Source: Prolixibacteraceae bacterium JC049 | GTDB lineage: Bacteria > Bacteroidota > Bacteroidia > Bacteroidales > Prolixibacteraceae | DNA length: 64,000 nt | Direction: 5' to 3' | Assembly (NCBI GenBank): GCA_023369685.1 | Contig: SACZ01000005.1 | Location: 248,001-312,000, forward strand | Shown here: positions 53,957 through 61,004 of the stretch, piece after piece | How positions within the stretch are numbered: the first letter of the stretch is position 1 | How the letters are laid out: every line of letters begins with the position of its first letter | Notes under the pieces: model-generated | What the model was told of the DNA's origin: nothing | Databases searched by the model: none | The model's input: only the letters and a program-made list of their open reading frames with translations | Translations under genes and position numbers: made by a program

Positions 53957-54736
53957 TTAGTCGCGACTAGACAAACGCGCCAAAAGTTTTAAGATCTCCA
54001 GATACAACCACACTAAAGTCACCATTAGACCAAATGCGCCATACCACTCCATGTATTTAGGAGCTCCACTTTCTGATGCACGTTCAATAAAATCGAAATC
54101 CAAAATCAGGTTTAATGCTGCAATTACCACTACAAATAAGCTAAAGCCAATAGCCATCAGACTATTTCCGTACATAAAGCCCATATTAGCTCCAAATAAA
54201 CTGGCAATGAAACTAATGAAATACACCAAAGCAATACCTCCTGTGGCAGCCATTACTCCCATTCTAAATTTTCCAGTAGCTCGCAATGTTCTATTTCGGT
54301 ATAAAACAAGCATTAAGGCAAAAACACCAAAGGTTAAACCTACTGCGCGCATTACTAGTCCTTGTCCAAACTGCATTTCCAACACAGCAGAGATTCCTCC
54401 TAAGAATAATCCCTCCAGCAATGCATAAATTGGAGCCAATACGGCAGAACGTGCCGGACTAAAAACAGTTATCAAGGCCACAATGAAACCTCCGATACCA
54501 CCAATAAGCATGTAAGGAGTGATAGCTGCAATAGCTTCTCCCGGATATGCCGGATTGAAAGCACCAAAAAACTGATTCCACACATAAGCAGCCGAAAGAA
54601 CAGCCAACAACAAAAGAATAGCTGTTTTATTCATTGCTCCTTCAATAGTCATTCGCTCTGTTTGGGCAAATGAAAAATCCATTTGCTTAAAAGCTTTTCC
54701 GCTAAAAATTGGATTTGAAGATTTATCCAGTTTCAT
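53957..54736 (-). CDS. Bax inhibitor-1/YccA family membrane protein
   Basis: The 259-residue protein has seven membrane helices beginning near residue 38 (AILLLLAVLSAAYVW), with SPARSAVLAPIYALLEGLFL and the final acidic-lined helices containing LNLILDFDFIERASESGAP, typical of the larger bacterial Bax inhibitor-1 subgroup. Relatives act as calcium leak channels or modulate FtsH, but no activity is proven in this phylum. The gene is monocistronic with a good terminator. Confidence 0.88.
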   Translation of the reverse strand: MKLDKSSNPIFSGKAFKQMDFSFAQTERMTIEGAMNKTAILLLLAVLSAAYVWNQFFGAFNPAYPGEAIAAITPYMLIGGIGGFIVALITVFSPARSAVLAPIYALLEGLFLGGISAVLEMQFGQGLVMRAVGLTFGVFALMLVLYRNRTLRATGKFRMGVMAATGGIALVYFISFIASLFGANMGFMYGNSLMAIGFSLFVVVIAALNLILDFDFIERASESGAPKYMEWYGAFGLMVTLVWLYLEILKLLARLSSRD

Positions 54737-54821
54737 ATTTCAAATGTTTTAAATTTCAATTTACTGTTTACGCAATATCAAAAGTCGTGCAAATAAATAA
54801 GTTCCAACAGTTAAGATTTGT

Positions 54822-55526
54822 TTACTCCTTAAAACTCTCTTGCACCCACTCCGATGACAATTCTGTAATCAACTCTTCTGCAACCGCTTGCGCCTCTTTG
54901 TTTTCATCTACCCTTAATACCGAAAGAAACTCCAATGCCATGTCATTTAGTTGTTTCGATCGTCTGCCAACTTGTCCGAAACTACGCACCATTACATTCG
55001 AAAGTTGTGGATCACGCATCAAAGGAGCAATTACTTCTAAAAATGGCTCAAACATTTCGTCCAACCCTTTTTTATCGACCATTGCCAAGCGTCCCATCAA
55101 AAGAAGTCCGGTATACTTTACCAAAAACTTCTTTCCTCGACACCACTCTAGTGCTTTTATGTAAGCAAATTTGCTTTCAGGGAAAAGGTTGATCACCGCC
55201 TGCTCTGCAATTTCGGTTGTCTCAAAGCTTTTGGCCCAATAATCCATTTGTTGCTCGGTAAGCGTAGAAGGTTCTTCTAACATCGTGGCTAAAATCATGG
55301 TTTCACGCCATTGCTTATTCCACAATTTCAATGCTAAAAGATGGTTTCTGTCATACTGCTTGGCCAAGCCTCGCAATGTAACAATATTCGAACCTAAGTT
55401 CATTTTATATTTAAATCCTCTGGCTGTTAGCGAATCGGCCACAACACCATTTTTTGTCTGATTTAATTGCTTTAATATCGTTTTAAACTGATTCTCTATT
55501 TTAGAATCATCCATTATGAATTCCAT
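54822..55526 (-). CDS. AlkD-like HEAT-repeat protein (DNA alkylation repair family)
   Basis: The 234-residue all-helical protein matches the DNA alkylation repair (AlkD-like) HEAT family: GSNIVTLRGLAKQYDRNHLLAL, LWNKQWRETMILATML and WCRGKKFLVKYTGLLLMGRLA. In AlkD a tryptophan, aspartate and arginine do glycosylase chemistry; here the matching stretch is MDYWAKSFETTEIAEQ, where the aspartate is not obvious, so activity is uncertain. ATG 55526 was chosen; the longest frame (55553) overlaps the flippase gene. ATG 55514 is also possible. Confidence 0.75.
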   Translation of the reverse strand: MEFIMDDSKIENQFKTILKQLNQTKNGVVADSLTARGFKYKMNLGSNIVTLRGLAKQYDRNHLLALKLWNKQWRETMILATMLEEPSTLTEQQMDYWAKSFETTEIAEQAVINLFPESKFAYIKALEWCRGKKFLVKYTGLLLMGRLAMVDKKGLDEMFEPFLEVIAPLMRDPQLSNVMVRSFGQVGRRSKQLNDMALEFLSVLRVDENKEAQAVAEELITELSSEWVQESFKE

Positions 55527-55539
55527 CATCTGGTTACAT

Positions 55540-56856
55540 TTACATCCATTCAATTACATAAACTACTGCACACAATATCAACGAACCAATTAACCAACTA
55601 CCCAGCGGCACAATTTGTTGGAGTGCAATGCCTGTATCTTTTCTCAATCGGAACGAAAGATACAGCTTTTCGAACCAATAGGCGATTACTGTTGCCAAGG
55701 CAACCCCACTTACTCCCATGGTACGAACCAATAACAAGCTCAACGTTACGTTTAACATCAGTTCCCAAAACGATGCTCTCATTATCAGTTTTGTGTGACC
55801 TAAGCCAATTAATACCGCTTGAGGAAACACCAAGCGACTAACAACCAACAATAAATAGATATTGAAGATGGTAGCCGATTCAGCAAAATCGGGATTGAAG
55901 AATAACTTAAAAAGTTGATGAGACAATAATGCCAACACCAACGACATTGGGAACAGTGTGTATATTAATCTTTTCGATCCCTGATATATTTCTTGCAATA
56001 CCTCTGATTGCGGTTTTTCTGTATTTACTTTTGCTACCATTGCATTACTGAAACTATTGGCCAGTAATAAAGCCAATGGTAACTCACGCGCTCCGTATCG
56101 GAAAATGGCAAATTCTTCAGCAGAAAAACGTGACGTGATTATAAAACCATCGATATACTGAGCCGAACCACTTAGCAAAGCTGCAGCAATTAACGGCCAC
56201 GACCGATTCAGGCAATCTTTCAAAAACTCAGAATCGAACTGGAATTTTCCATGTTTTGCCAGCAACCACAGCAGATAACCATAACGCAACACTCCTGTTG
56301 CCACCAATATCAGCAATAACTTTTCAACATCTAACTGAGCAAAAGCAGCCATCCCAATTGCAATCAACTGAATTCCGTACGCCCAAATACCGTATCCTAC
56401 CAGCTCTTTCGATTTATCTTTCAAATAAAGAATATACTCAACCAAAGAGGCAGGTGCAGTTAAAACAACATAAACGACCAATAAGGTCACGTTTGAAAAA
56501 GAATGATCGCTTAATAATATTGGAAAAAGAGTATCTTTTGTGGCAGCCAAAGCTCCGGCACCCAAAACAGCAAATAACTGGAGTGCAATAAATGCATTGA
56601 AAAGTTGAATTCCACTCTTGGCCGAATTATGCAACGACAAAAAACCTTTGATAAATCCATTTATCCAGAAAAAACTTACTGCTCCGGCCAAAAACAAGAA
56701 CTGTTCGTAATAACCGATATCGGCTTTTGCCACTCCTGCTTTCACCAATACGATACCAATTAGGAATAATATTCCGTACCGAACCAGTTGAAACAGCTGT
56801 ATAGCCGATACTGCATTAAATCGTGTCGATATATATTTGCTGATTTTTTCTCTCAT
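55540..56856 (-). CDS. Oligosaccharide flippase-like protein (MVF/Wzx superfamily)
   Basis: The 438-residue membrane protein has twelve or more helices and features of polysaccharide flippases: an N-terminal AIQLFQLVRYGILFLIGIVL, the central SWPLIAAALLSGSAQYIDGF and FAIFRYGARELPLALLLAN, and C-terminal VFPQAVLIGLGHTKLIMRAS. It probably moves lipid-linked glycans across the inner membrane, though no glycosyltransferases are adjacent. ATG 56856 (MREKISKYIS) fits a -7 element at 56873-56866 that rules out the longer frame from 56943. Confidence 0.82.
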   Translation of the reverse strand: MREKISKYISTRFNAVSAIQLFQLVRYGILFLIGIVLVKAGVAKADIGYYEQFLFLAGAVSFFWINGFIKGFLSLHNSAKSGIQLFNAFIALQLFAVLGAGALAATKDTLFPILLSDHSFSNVTLLVVYVVLTAPASLVEYILYLKDKSKELVGYGIWAYGIQLIAIGMAAFAQLDVEKLLLILVATGVLRYGYLLWLLAKHGKFQFDSEFLKDCLNRSWPLIAAALLSGSAQYIDGFIITSRFSAEEFAIFRYGARELPLALLLANSFSNAMVAKVNTEKPQSEVLQEIYQGSKRLIYTLFPMSLVLALLSHQLFKLFFNPDFAESATIFNIYLLLVVSRLVFPQAVLIGLGHTKLIMRASFWELMLNVTLSLLLVRTMGVSGVALATVIAYWFEKLYLSFRLRKDTGIALQQIVPLGSWLIGSLILCAVVYVIEWM

Positions 56857-56865
56857 TACTCTCCA

Positions 56866-56873
56866 CAAAAGTA
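56866..56873 (-). promoter_or_regulatory. Predicted -7 element for the flippase gene
   Basis: TACTTTTG on the minus strand, only 9 bases before the ATG, predicting a very short leader. No -33 box. Confidence 0.35.
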
Positions 56874-56974
56874 AGCAAGAATAGTCGATTATTTTTAAGT
56901 TGAAAAAAATATCATCTAAAACACTCTGAATATCAGAGCCCATCTAATTTTCTTTCGTTTTTTTTCATTTTTTG

Positions 56975-57007
56975 TTTGCACAAACCGAAAGAAATATCCT
57001 ATATTTG
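56975..57007 (+). promoter_or_regulatory. Predicted promoter of tRNA-His
   Basis: TTTG at 56975-56978, a 21-base spacer and TATATTTG at 57000-57007, a full match to the Bacteroidota consensus, about 40 bases before the tRNA. Confidence 0.7.
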
Positions 57008-57046
57008 CAACCGCAAAACGAAAGCAATACCACGCTTTCAAACATG

Positions 57047-57120
57047 GTGGTTGTAGCTCAGTTGGTTAGAGCGCTGGATTGTGGTTCCAGAGGTCGCCGG
57101 TTCGACCCCGGTCATCCACC
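57047..57120 (+). tRNA. tRNA-His (anticodon GTG)
   Basis: A full cloverleaf can be drawn: acceptor GTGGTTG/CATCCAC, D arm GCTC/GAGC, anticodon arm CTGGA/TCCAG with loop TTGTGGT (anticodon GTG at 57081-57083), variable AGGTC, T arm GCCGG/CCGGT with TTCGACC. The G at 57046 and discriminator C at 57120 are the histidine identity pair. CCA is not encoded as CCA after the discriminator. The acceptor stem has one U-U mismatch (position 5 with 68). Confidence 0.95.
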
Positions 57121-57124
57121 CACT

Positions 57125-57160
57125 AAAAAGCCAATTAATCTCACGATTAATTGGCTTTTT
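57125..57160. terminator. Terminator after tRNA-His
   Basis: A perfect 16-bp stem including flanking A/T runs (57125-57140 with 57145-57160; core GCCAATTAATC) and a 4-base loop TCAC. Symmetric, so it also ends the convergent membrane protein gene. Confidence 0.92.
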
Positions 57161-57181
57161 TATTTTCATATCATTTCCGGT

Positions 57182-57619
57182 TTACATCCAAGCACCAGGA
57201 ACTCTGCTAAAAGGCCAAGGAATTGCGGCCAACATAATTAGCAATCCTACCAGATAGAAATAAAGCACCTGCTTACGAGACGCATTTCCTGTTCTCTTTT
57301 TCGCACGACTATACCCTACTGTTATTAATGCCAATGAAAGCAACATCATTACTGGATGCTCCAAAGTAAAAAAGCGCATCAAGCTGCTTTCAAACATCAC
57401 TGAGCTAAACATCACTTTAGGTGTACTGAAATACAATACAAATCCTACCAAAAACTGCAAGTGCATTAAGGCCATACCAATTAATGCCCAAACATTTTTT
57501 CCATTAAAGCTTTCGGGTTTCTTTTTTATTGAGGTGAAAATGGCCATCAAAACTCCAATTAACACCAAGTATCTAAGTCCGGAATGAGAATGCAATAAAG
57601 CTGAATACATAATTTTCAA
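57182..57619 (-). CDS. Small four-helix membrane protein
   Basis: The 145-residue protein has four predicted membrane helices. It begins YSALLHSHSGLRYLVLIGVL, a pattern seen in uncharacterised Bacteroidota proteins sometimes labelled cytochrome b-like. Histidines lie in or near helices (LLHSHSG, MALMHLQF, LEHPVMM), so heme binding cannot be excluded, but no recognised heme site is visible. Starts at 57619 or 57610 (MYSALL) are possible. It is alone and convergent with the tRNA. Confidence 0.7.
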   Translation of the reverse strand: MKIMYSALLHSHSGLRYLVLIGVLMAIFTSIKKKPESFNGKNVWALIGMALMHLQFLVGFVLYFSTPKVMFSSVMFESSLMRFFTLEHPVMMLLSLALITVGYSRAKKRTGNASRKQVLYFYLVGLLIMLAAIPWPFSRVPGAWM

Positions 57620-57685
57620 TGTTAACAGTTAAACATACCAAAGAAACAGCAAGCCATTCAAAAGGTTTAACCGAAAAAATCGATT

Positions 57686-57731
57686 ACAAATCCTAAATTT
57701 CACACCCTCTATTTTAACAAATCCTAAATTT
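57686..57731 (+). repeat. 15-base direct repeat upstream of lysC
   Basis: ACAAATCCTAAATTT occurs at 57686-57700 and again at 57717-57731, exactly 31 bases apart (three helical turns), about 175 bases before lysC. This same-face spacing suits a pair of regulator sites; no known regulator is recognised. Confidence 0.5.
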
Positions 57732-57905
57732 ACCCCACCTTAAAAAAACATTTTATAGCACTATTTTGAAAAAAAATCTCATCTTTGCGACTGTTTATAA
57801 TTGAGTTTAACTCCTTTGGCGGTTATTTGCATCATTTTACATTTTCAATTATGCCTGTTTTTGAGAATGTCTTTTTGCACTCACCGCTTTTATTATTAAA
57901 AGAAT

Positions 57906-59216
57906 ATGAAAGTATTGAAATTCGGAGGAACCTCGGTAGGTTCCGTTGACAACATGAAATCAGTAATGCAGATTATTACTGATGGAGAGCGCAAAGTAGT
58001 TGTGCTTTCAGCAATGAGTGGTACGACCAACACCTTGGTCGAAATATCAGAACTTCTATACAAGAAAAAACAGAAGGAAGCTACAAAGCTAATTGATAAA
58101 CTTGAGGCAAAATACAACAAGGTTATCAGCCAACTTTATGCTTCTGCCGATTATAAACAAAAGGGAGCTAAACATGTCAAACAGGTATTTGAAACATTAA
58201 AATCGTACACCACAGGCGAGTTCGACGAAAATGGCGAAAAAGCTATTTTGGCCCAAGGTGAGATGATGTCAACAGGCATGTTTCATTTCCTACTATTAGA
58301 AAACGGATTTAAATCGGCTTTAATTCCAGCTCTTGACTTCATGAAAATTGATGAAGAGCTTCAGCCTGATTTGAAATACATAACAGAGCACATTGAGCCA
58401 ATAATGGCAGATGTAGCAGATGCAGACTATGTTATTACACAAGGTTACATCTGTTTGAATGCTGACAACAATGTAGATAACCTACAACGTGGAGGTAGTG
58501 ACTATACTGCCACACTGATTGGTGCTGCTATTAATTCTGAGATTGTTGAAATCTGGACAGACATTGATGGTTTCCACAACAACGATCCACGTTACGTTGA
58601 AAATACCGCTAAGATAAATCAACTATCGTTTGAGGAGGCAGCCGAGCTAGCTTTCTTTGGAGCAAAAATTCTTCACCCATCAACCATTCTTCCTTGTAAA
58701 AAAAGGAATGTACCTGTTCGATTGAAAAACACAATGAATCCTACAGATGATGGTACACTGATCACACATGATCCACAGGGGAAAGGGATTAAAGCAATTG
58801 CCGCCAAAGACAATATTGCTGCCATTAAAATTAAGTCAGACCGAATGTTGAATGCACACGGATTCTTGCGTAAGGTTTTCGAAATTTTCGAGAACTTCAA
58901 AACTCCTATCGATATGATTACGACATCGGAGGTTGCAGTTTCGTGTACCATCGACAAAATGGATTACCTGGAGGATATCTTAGTAGATCTTGAATCACTT
59001 GGAGAGGTAAGTATCGATACCGACCAGACTATTATCTGTATTGTTGGACACGACTTGATTGAAGAAAAAGGACACCAATATCGCATTTTCAAAGCATTGG
59101 AAAAACTTCCTATTCGTATGATTTCTTACGGTGGAAGTAATCACAATATTTCGATATTAACTTGTCGCGAAGATAAAAAAGAAGCGCTTAACGCCTTAAG
59201 TAAAGGCTTGTTTTAA
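57906..59216 (+). CDS. lysC: Aspartate kinase (monofunctional)
   Basis: Aspartate kinase starts the lysine/threonine/methionine family. The 436 residues begin MKVLKFGGTSVGS (kinase motif KFGGTS), with LQRGGSDYTATLIGAA and WTDIDGFHNNDPR in the catalytic domain, then C-terminal ACT domains from about 300 (VFEIFENFKTPIDMITTSEV) for feedback control. No homoserine dehydrogenase is fused. It is followed by lysA after a hairpin, which links it to the lysine branch. Confidence 0.95.
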   Translation: MKVLKFGGTSVGSVDNMKSVMQIITDGERKVVVLSAMSGTTNTLVEISELLYKKKQKEATKLIDKLEAKYNKVISQLYASADYKQKGAKHVKQVFETLKSYTTGEFDENGEKAILAQGEMMSTGMFHFLLLENGFKSALIPALDFMKIDEELQPDLKYITEHIEPIMADVADADYVITQGYICLNADNNVDNLQRGGSDYTATLIGAAINSEIVEIWTDIDGFHNNDPRYVENTAKINQLSFEEAAELAFFGAKILHPSTILPCKKRNVPVRLKNTMNPTDDGTLITHDPQGKGIKAIAAKDNIAAIKIKSDRMLNAHGFLRKVFEIFENFKTPIDMITTSEVAVSCTIDKMDYLEDILVDLESLGEVSIDTDQTIICIVGHDLIEEKGHQYRIFKALEKLPIRMISYGGSNHNISILTCREDKKEALNALSKGLF

Positions 59217-59250
59217 GTACCTTCATAAAAGCAGACTATAAAAACCTCGA

Positions 59251-59279
59251 ATGCCGGATACATTTATTGTATTCGGTAT
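59251..59279 (+). terminator. Hairpin between lysC and lysA
   Basis: An 11-bp stem (59251-59261 with 59269-59279, two G-U pairs) with a 7-base loop lies 34 bases after the lysC stop. The T stretch after it is weak, so partial termination is more likely than a full stop. Confidence 0.5.
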
Positions 59280-59309
59280 TTGTGTACTTATCCGTTTAAC
59301 ACAGACCAG

Positions 59310-60467
59310 ATGATTAATCAAAGATATATCGAACAGTTTCAGCAACTAGAAACACCCTTTTATTTCTACGATCTCGATTTACTTCGAGCAACTCTTGACA
59401 CCGTAAAAAGAGAAGCATCGAAATACAATTACGTGGTACACTACGCCATTAAAGCCAATGCCAACGAAGCCGTTTTAAAAACGCTTACTGAATATGGATT
59501 TGGTGCAGATTGCGTTAGTGGCAACGAAGTATCGAAAGCCATCGAATTGGGTATCCCGAACTCTAAAGTAGCTTATGCCGGTGTTGGAAAATCGGACAAA
59601 GAGATAAAAACAGCATTACAACACCAGATTTTCTCTTTCAATTGCGAAAGTATTCCTGAGATTGAAGTTATCAACGAGATTGCAGGTAAAATGGACGTAG
59701 TTGCTCCTATCGCTATTCGCATCAATCCAGATGTTGATCCTCAGACACACAAATATATTACCACCGGACTTAAAGACAACAAGTTTGGAATTAACCACTG
59801 GGATTTTGATGAAGTAGGACGAATTCTTCGCTCTCTACCAAACATCAAATTAACAGGAATTCATTTCCACGTGGGCTCGCAGATTACCGATATTTCGGTA
59901 TTCGAACAATTAAGCCTGAAGGTGAATAAAATACATGAATGGTTTGAGCAAAATGGCTTCCACCTGGAGCATATCAATGTGGGTGGCGGACTAGGCATCA
60001 ATTACGATGATCCACAAGCCCAGCCAATTTGCGATTTTGCCGCTTACTTCAAGGCCTTCAACGATCACTTGGAATTAAAAGAAGGACAGCAGTTGCATTT
60101 CGAACTGGGAAGATCGCTGGTAGCACAATGCGGTCATCTTATTTCGAAGGTATTATACGTGAAGCAAGGACTGGAAACACAATTCCTGATATTGGATGCA
60201 GGAATGACAGAATTGATTCGTCCAGCTCTGTATCAAGCTACACACAAGGTTAGCGCACTAACATCTAACCTACCAACAGAAAAGTACGACATTGTTGGTC
60301 CGATATGCGAATCTTCAGATGTTTTCGGAAGGAAAGTAGATTTACCAAAATCGAAACGTGGAGATTTGATTGCGATCCATTCAGCAGGAGCTTATGGCGA
60401 AACTATGGCGTCGACTTACAATATGCGTGATTTAGTGAAAGCTTACAACTCGGACGAGTTAAAATAA
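59310..60467 (+). CDS. lysA: Diaminopimelate decarboxylase
   Basis: LysA is a PLP enzyme that converts meso-diaminopimelate to L-lysine. The 385 residues show the PLP lysine in HYAIKANANEAV, GIHFHVGSQITD, the glycine-rich NVGGGLGINYDD and the C-terminal VGPICESSDVFG (substrate-binding cysteine and glutamate) with SAGAYGETMASTYN. ATG 59310 (MINQRYIEQFQQL) was preferred; the longer frame opens with TTG at 59280 inside the preceding hairpin region. It converges on aroK, 16 bases away. Confidence 0.95.
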   Translation: MINQRYIEQFQQLETPFYFYDLDLLRATLDTVKREASKYNYVVHYAIKANANEAVLKTLTEYGFGADCVSGNEVSKAIELGIPNSKVAYAGVGKSDKEIKTALQHQIFSFNCESIPEIEVINEIAGKMDVVAPIAIRINPDVDPQTHKYITTGLKDNKFGINHWDFDEVGRILRSLPNIKLTGIHFHVGSQITDISVFEQLSLKVNKIHEWFEQNGFHLEHINVGGGLGINYDDPQAQPICDFAAYFKAFNDHLELKEGQQLHFELGRSLVAQCGHLISKVLYVKQGLETQFLILDAGMTELIRPALYQATHKVSALTSNLPTEKYDIVGPICESSDVFGRKVDLPKSKRGDLIAIHSAGAYGETMASTYNMRDLVKAYNSDELK

Positions 60468-60512
60468 AAAAACAGCTACCATTTTAGCTGCCCGAAGCTT
60501 CTAAAATGGTAG
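60463..60512 (-). terminator. Intrinsic terminator overlapping the end of aroK
   Basis: A perfect 11-bp inverted repeat, CTACCATTTTA (60476-60486) with TAAAATGGTAG (60502-60512), spans the aroK stop codon. On the minus strand it is followed by GCTG and seven Ts. The upstream arm encodes the last AroK codons. Confidence 0.7.
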
Positions 60513-60993
60513 TTATATCTTCAGCCTGAATATTCCCTCCGGTAACTCTCACTTTTGCCTGAGAGTAGAACACATTTCGCTCATTGAGCTTTTCCTCAAC
60601 AAACAGAGTTAATTCTTCAGTATTCTTTTCTTTTATCAATGGGCGCTCAGCTTTCGCTCTACTTAATCGAGCCACTAAAGCCTTAACAGGAACATCTAAC
60701 CACACTGTTATTCCCGACTGATTCATTTGGTTCATATTATCACCAAAACAGGGAGCTCCGCCACCTGTTCCAATAACAACATCCTGAAAACCGGCCAACT
60801 CTTCAATGGCTAAACGCTCTTTCTCTCGAAAAGATGCTTCGCCCTCTTCAGCAAAAATCTGTGCTACTGTTTTAAAGTATTTCTCTTCTATGAATTTATC
60901 CATATCGATAAAAGAGCAACCTGTTAAAGCAGCTAATCTTCGCCCTAGAGTAGACTTTCCACTCCCCATGAAACCAATCAAAAAAATCGTCAT
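60484..60993 (-). CDS. aroK: Shikimate kinase
   Basis: AroK phosphorylates shikimate in the chorismate pathway. The 169-residue protein has the P-loop FMGSGKSTLGRRLA, the shikimate-binding DMDKFIEE and FREKERLAIEEL, and GTGGGAPC, all intact. It starts 11 bases after the parC stop on the same strand and so probably shares the parE-parC transcript. Confidence 0.95.
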   Translation of the reverse strand: MTIFLIGFMGSGKSTLGRRLAALTGCSFIDMDKFIEEKYFKTVAQIFAEEGEASFREKERLAIEELAGFQDVVIGTGGGAPCFGDNMNQMNQSGITVWLDVPVKALVARLSRAKAERPLIKEKNTEELTLFVEEKLNERNVFYSQAKVRVTGGNIQAEDITTILEASGS

Positions 60994-61004
60994 AGTTGGA
61001 TTAC

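Noticed and set aside
57853-57950. Possible leader peptide before lysC starting ATGCCTGTTTTT
   Set aside because: The frame runs out of phase into lysC, has no lysine-codon run, and nothing else indicates attenuation by translation.
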